Assembly: GCF_000834655.1 (NCBI RefSeq)
Contig: NZ_JXQQ01000084.1
Coordinates: forward strand, 124,001 to 188,000
Origin: Variovorax paradoxus
GTDB taxonomy: Bacteria; Pseudomonadota; Gammaproteobacteria; Burkholderiales; Burkholderiaceae_C
Direction: 5' to 3'
Length of the DNA: 64,000 nucleotides
The notes below the pieces were generated by a model. It made no database searches. It saw only the letters and a program-made list of their open reading frames with translations, and was not told where the DNA came from. Below are positions 60,791-64,000 of the stretch, piece after piece. Made by a program: the position numbers and the translations under genes. Each line of letters begins with the position of its first letter. Position 1 is the first letter of the stretch.

Positions 60791-61905
60791 TCGCTCCGCG
60801 CCTGCGCTTGTGCCAACGCCTCGGCAGTGCCGTAGCGCTCCATCAATTCAACTTCCTCCGCCTTGCTCAAGCAGCCCCTGGCGCGGTACACCAGTGCCGT
60901 CATCACAGCACCCGTTTGCACCGGCCTGTCTTCGGGTTCGCCCATGCCGCTGTCGCTTTGCCATTCCTCGGGAAAACGCGGCCAGCTGCACGTCATCTGG
61001 CTGCTCATATGGAAGAAGGTTTCCATGAAGCCGGGCCTGCACTCCTGCCCGTACTGGTGGCTGCTGGGCAGGCCGCAGTAAGTGGTGTAGTCCGGGTGCA
61101 GGTAGCGCGCGATGCCTTTGAAATTGGCCGGTGCGTCGGCCGGAATTCGGTCGATGGTGGGGCCCGTTTCCATGTACTGGCGGATGTACTCCCACAGGTG
61201 GGCTGCGCCGCTGGGACCGGTGACGGCCGGGCCTGCGAACAGGCAGTCTTCGCCCCGGGCCGTGGGGTCGGTGGCGTCGAAGGGTGGGTGGTACAGGGCC
61301 AGCAGCGCAACTTCCTGCTTGTCCCAACGGTTGGTGCTTTGAGGATCGAACAGCGCAACCAGTCGATCCCACTCGAATATCGCGTTGCCTCCGCAGTACT
61401 TGGGACGCAGCACATATACCTTGCGCGTGAGCCGATTGAAGCGGATGCGGCCTCGGGCGAAAGTGAAGAAGCAGGTGCGCATGCCCATGTAATAGAACCA
61501 GGCGAAGATCATGAAGGCGGAGGCTGCGGCCATGGGGAAGAGTAGAAGCCAGCCAAACCAGAGAAGAATATTTGGAACCTCATCGCCGACAACAAAGAAA
61601 AAAATGATTTCATTGAAAAACAGCGGGTGCACTGCAAATCCGTACCACATCCAAACAATAAACAGCCCAGGCAGGACCACATAGAGATTTGCTATTCCGG
61701 CACGCCACTGCAAATTCCACCCTGGATTGCACAATTCCAGATAAGCATCGTTTTGCGCGTAGGCGCTGCCGTTGGGTATCGTGATGCCCCGCGCACCAGA
61801 GCGATTGATCGGCCATTGCTTTTGGCCATCCAGATTGATGTGCGCACGGCTCTTGGCTATGGCCGCTCTGTGCAGTCGGGCATAGCCCTCTTCGCGAATA
61901 AACAT
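60787..61905 (-). CDS. DUF6708-like membrane protein, VgrG-linked
   Basis: 372 residues from the ATG at 61905, 10 bp after the VgrG stop; a GTG at 61944 would add 13 residues and overlap VgrG. Two membrane regions (about 66-90 LYVVLPGLFIVWMWYGF and 110-140 NILLWFGWLLLFPMAAASAF) are followed by a soluble domain with FNRLTRKVYVLRP, the pattern I associate with DUF6708. Such genes occur beside T6SS spikes; effector or accessory role is unproven. Confidence 0.7.
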   Translation of the reverse strand: MFIREEGYARLHRAAIAKSRAHINLDGQKQWPINRSGARGITIPNGSAYAQNDAYLELCNPGWNLQWRAGIANLYVVLPGLFIVWMWYGFAVHPLFFNEIIFFFVVGDEVPNILLWFGWLLLFPMAAASAFMIFAWFYYMGMRTCFFTFARGRIRFNRLTRKVYVLRPKYCGGNAIFEWDRLVALFDPQSTNRWDKQEVALLALYHPPFDATDPTARGEDCLFAGPAVTGPSGAAHLWEYIRQYMETGPTIDRIPADAPANFKGIARYLHPDYTTYCGLPSSHQYGQECRPGFMETFFHMSSQMTCSWPRFPEEWQSDSGMGEPEDRPVQTGAVMTALVYRARGCLSKAEEVELMERYGTAEALAQAQARSD

Positions 61906-61915
61906 GATCGATGGG

Positions 61916-63769
61916 TCAGGCAGGTTGCAAGTCACGCTTGGCACTGGTGAACTCTTGCAGGGTATCCCGCAAGTTTTCGTGTATCGGCTTCTTGCCTTTG
62001 CGTTTCTTGTTCAGGCTCAGCGAACTGGACTGGTGATCGCTCTTGAGCTGCGCCTGAATGTTCCCGGCCGTGTCATCCAGGATGAGCTGGTTGCTGCGCC
62101 CTGCGGCGCCGTTGCCGCCGCCCGCGACGAGTTCGCGCGAGCGAAAGCCCGAAAGCGCCGCCTGATCGGGCAGCTTGAACGGCGGCAGGTTCATCTGGTT
62201 GTACACACGACCTGTGCAAATGGGCAGGTCGGGGTCGCCGCCGAAGAACTCGATGACGACCTCCTGACCGATGCGCGGGACATGCATCGCCCCCAGTTGA
62301 TTGCCAGCCCACGCCGCGCTCACGCGGACCTTGCAGGAACTGTTCTGGTCGAACTGCCCGTCCCGGTCCCATGGAAACTGGACCTTGATGCGACCGTATT
62401 CGTCGGTCCAGATGTCCTGGCCGGAGGGGCCGACGACCACCGCGTTCTGCGGGCCGCCGGTCTTGGGCTTGGCGCGAGTGAGCGTGGGCCGCAGCGCTTC
62501 CCCGACGGGATGGGCAGTGAGTTCGACGCCGACCCTCCAGCGCTGCGCGCGGTCCGGGCCGGCGTCCTTGATCTGGCTGTCCTGTCCCACGTCCTCGATG
62601 ACGAAATCCGTGTGCAGGATGAGGTATTGGGCATTCGCGCGCTCGCGCGGATGCCCTTGCATGCGGAACGTGCAGCCCGGCACCATGCCCCGCAGATTTC
62701 CCGCGGCCTGCGCGCGGACGCCGTGGGTGCGCAGGTGCTGCATGCGCAACCGGGCAAAGACGCGGGCCTCGGCAGTTGGATCGTTGGGGCCGCTGCTCCC
62801 GGCATCGGGCTGCGCGAAATGGCTGCCGCCGACGCTCGCGTGGTACTGGTAGACCTCGCTCCTGACCTGGCTCGCAGGGCGCGGGTCGCTGAATTGACCG
62901 GCCAGCCGGGCCTTGCTGCGCGTGTAGTCGTAGTCGCGGGTCGCGTACGCGCTGCTGGTGAGTTGGTGGCTCGGCACGAAGTGATGGATGTACTCGGCAT
63001 CGGTCTTGTAGCCCGGGGTGTGGAATTCGACGTTCGCATAGGCCGCGCTGGGGCATTCCCGATAGGCCGCCATCGCGTCCGACAACACCAGCCGATGCGC
63101 ATCGCCGCTGTGCTCGAAGTGATAGTTGATGCCGTATTCCTGGCACAGGCGCTCGAAGAACTCGAAGTCGCTCTCGTTCCATTGCACGCAGTAGTCACGG
63201 AGCGGATAGGTGTCGTACAACCGTTTTTCCACCGGGAAGGCGTAGTTGCCAAGCACCTGATCGAGCGTGTCGACGACGGTCTGATCCTGATAGACCTTGC
63301 AGTCGCAATTGAGCGTTGCCAGATGCAGCCAGGGCCGGATGGTGAAGCGGTAGACGGCATGGCGGCCGGCCTCTCCCAACATCGCGGCTTCCGTCACGAT
63401 GCCGCTGACTTGCCGTATGCCGGCGCCGATGCCACCGTGGCCGCCACCCACCGCGCCCTGCAGGCGCTCACCCGCTCCGTCGAGCGCGATCGCGCAGGTC
63501 ATCTCGCGTCCGATGAAGCCGTCCAGGTCGAAGTCGGCCGGGCCGCTCGCGCCAAGGTTCAAGGCGTCGGGCGTCTTGAGGATCAGTTCGTACTCGAACA
63601 GGCCGTTGACACCCTCGCGACCGGAGAGCCGCACGGGCGCAAGGACGGGTTGGGCAAGGCTCGAGGGGATCGCTGTGCTGATGACGGAGAGTGTGGTTTG
63701 GGGCACGCGCTGCAGACCTGTGGATGGCAATCCGAAAAGTCTGGGGCACTGGAGCCCGCACATTCCCAA
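61916..63769 (-). CDS. VgrG/TssI spike protein, short form
   Basis: 617 residues as drawn; a GTG at 63706 (VPQTTLSVIST) is an equally good or better start. gp27-like N-terminal part (LSGREGVNGLFEYEL; RDYCVQWNESDFEFFERLCQ), gp5 OB-fold (IKVQFPWDRDGQFDQNSSCK; SAAWAGNQLGAMHVPRIGQE). After NQLILDDTAGNIQAQLKSDH the sequence leaves the usual VgrG path and ends in a basic, Lys-rich tail (about 30 residues), with no DUF2345 domain. Possibly truncated. Punctures target cells as the T6SS tip. Confidence 0.85.
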   Translation of the reverse strand: MGMCGLQCPRLFGLPSTGLQRVPQTTLSVISTAIPSSLAQPVLAPVRLSGREGVNGLFEYELILKTPDALNLGASGPADFDLDGFIGREMTCAIALDGAGERLQGAVGGGHGGIGAGIRQVSGIVTEAAMLGEAGRHAVYRFTIRPWLHLATLNCDCKVYQDQTVVDTLDQVLGNYAFPVEKRLYDTYPLRDYCVQWNESDFEFFERLCQEYGINYHFEHSGDAHRLVLSDAMAAYRECPSAAYANVEFHTPGYKTDAEYIHHFVPSHQLTSSAYATRDYDYTRSKARLAGQFSDPRPASQVRSEVYQYHASVGGSHFAQPDAGSSGPNDPTAEARVFARLRMQHLRTHGVRAQAAGNLRGMVPGCTFRMQGHPRERANAQYLILHTDFVIEDVGQDSQIKDAGPDRAQRWRVGVELTAHPVGEALRPTLTRAKPKTGGPQNAVVVGPSGQDIWTDEYGRIKVQFPWDRDGQFDQNSSCKVRVSAAWAGNQLGAMHVPRIGQEVVIEFFGGDPDLPICTGRVYNQMNLPPFKLPDQAALSGFRSRELVAGGGNGAAGRSNQLILDDTAGNIQAQLKSDHQSSSLSLNKKRKGKKPIHENLRDTLQEFTSAKRDLQPA

Positions 63770-63890
63770 ACAATGGTCAAACAGCCCGCGGTGCCGGAAC
63801 CGGCGCGCAAGAACGCGAAAAATTCACGATGCCGACAGGCCCGAGGTCGAAGCCCGAAACCCACGGCGAAAGACGTCGACATCGACGAAT

Positions 63891-63910
63891 GCGCCGCACC
63901 TTTGCGGCGC
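63891..63910 (-). terminator. GC-rich hairpin after the last minus-strand gene
   Basis: Perfect 8-bp stem GCGCCGCA/TGCGGCGC with a CCTT loop, 15 bp past the stop of the partial gene at the window edge. There is no T tract, so termination strength is doubtful. Confidence 0.5.
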
Positions 63911-63925
63911 CGCGTCGCGAGGCGC

Positions 63926-64000
63926 TCAGGCGGCCACGGTCTCGCGGGCCGCCGACGCCTTCGACGCCACCGGCATGTGCCCGGCCCAGTCGATGATCTC
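63926..64000 (-). CDS. C-terminal end of a minus-strand gene (start outside window)
   Basis: 25 codons open from the window edge to TGA at 63926-63928, encoding EIIDWAGHMPVASKASAARE and VAA at the end. Codon pattern is protein-like and a hairpin follows. Too short to identify. Confidence 0.45.
   Translation of the reverse strand, partial: EIIDWAGHMPVASKASAARETVAA

Noticed and set aside
63691..63996. 101-codon plus-strand open frame at the right edge
   Set aside because: Overlaps the VgrG start and the minus-strand partial gene, with Arg/Pro-rich shadow composition.

Overview
The window is high-GC chromosomal DNA of a betaproteobacterium. Codon use, gene content (DUF2946/SCO/PCu(A)C copper genes, CaiB/acyl-CoA dehydrogenase clusters, DUF6708 with VgrG and DotU) and protein style fit Comamonadaceae, most likely Variovorax or a close relative. 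The genus is an inference from overall appearance, not from a marker gene.

Layout. 1-6968: ordinary core genes. These are an M61 peptidase (cut by the window edge), a DUF2325 protein with a Fur-box-like site, an enoyl-CoA hydratase, and an ECF sigma/anti-sigma pair divergent from a VWA-domain protein. 7022-7098: tRNA-Met(CAU).

7082-28984: a mobilizable island of about 21.9 kb inserted in the 3' end of that tRNA. A tyrosine recombinase gene starts 82 bp inside the left end. The last 17 bp of the tRNA are repeated exactly at 28968-28984, and the probable original tRNA terminator now lies just beyond the right copy. The DNA is visibly less GC-rich than its flanks. From left to right it carries: the integrase; an operon of secreted and membrane proteins, including a HEXXH lipoprotein and a gene broken by an amber codon; a small XRE regulator; an RloC/PrrC-like ATPase with a CxxC hook and a candidate anticodon-nuclease domain; a small unknown gene; a relaxase and its accessory protein; a type III-like restriction-modification pair in the order res-mod; an Mrr-like endonuclease; two small unknowns; a P4/D5-type primase-helicase divergent from an unknown gene; and a NERD-UvrD nuclease-helicase. 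A 15-bp near-palindrome occurs exactly four times in the element. I read the island as an integrative mobilizable element packed with defence genes, in which an RNA-cleaving suicide enzyme may back up restriction-modification.

29016-53231: chromosomal backbone. It holds a chromate transporter, small regulators, a MarR gene followed by a membrane-protein gene with a perfect palindrome in its leader, a copper-handling trio, an acyl-CoA ligase, a nitroreductase, an AraC regulator, an EamA exporter, a UbiE-like methyltransferase, a TPR-CHAT protease-like gene with two accessory genes, a thiolase and an SDR beside a MalT-type regulator, an alpha/beta-hydrolase fused to a LuxR domain, and a protein with three AP2-like repeats.

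53254-59544: a five-gene catabolic operon (three acyl-CoA dehydrogenases, an alpha-methylacyl-CoA racemase with its full catalytic triad, and an AMP-dependent ligase), suggesting breakdown of a branched or cyclic carboxylic acid. 60020-63769: an orphan type VI secretion cluster (short VgrG, DUF6708 membrane protein, DotU-like protein without its usual C-terminal membrane anchor). The last 75 bases hold the end of one more minus-strand gene.
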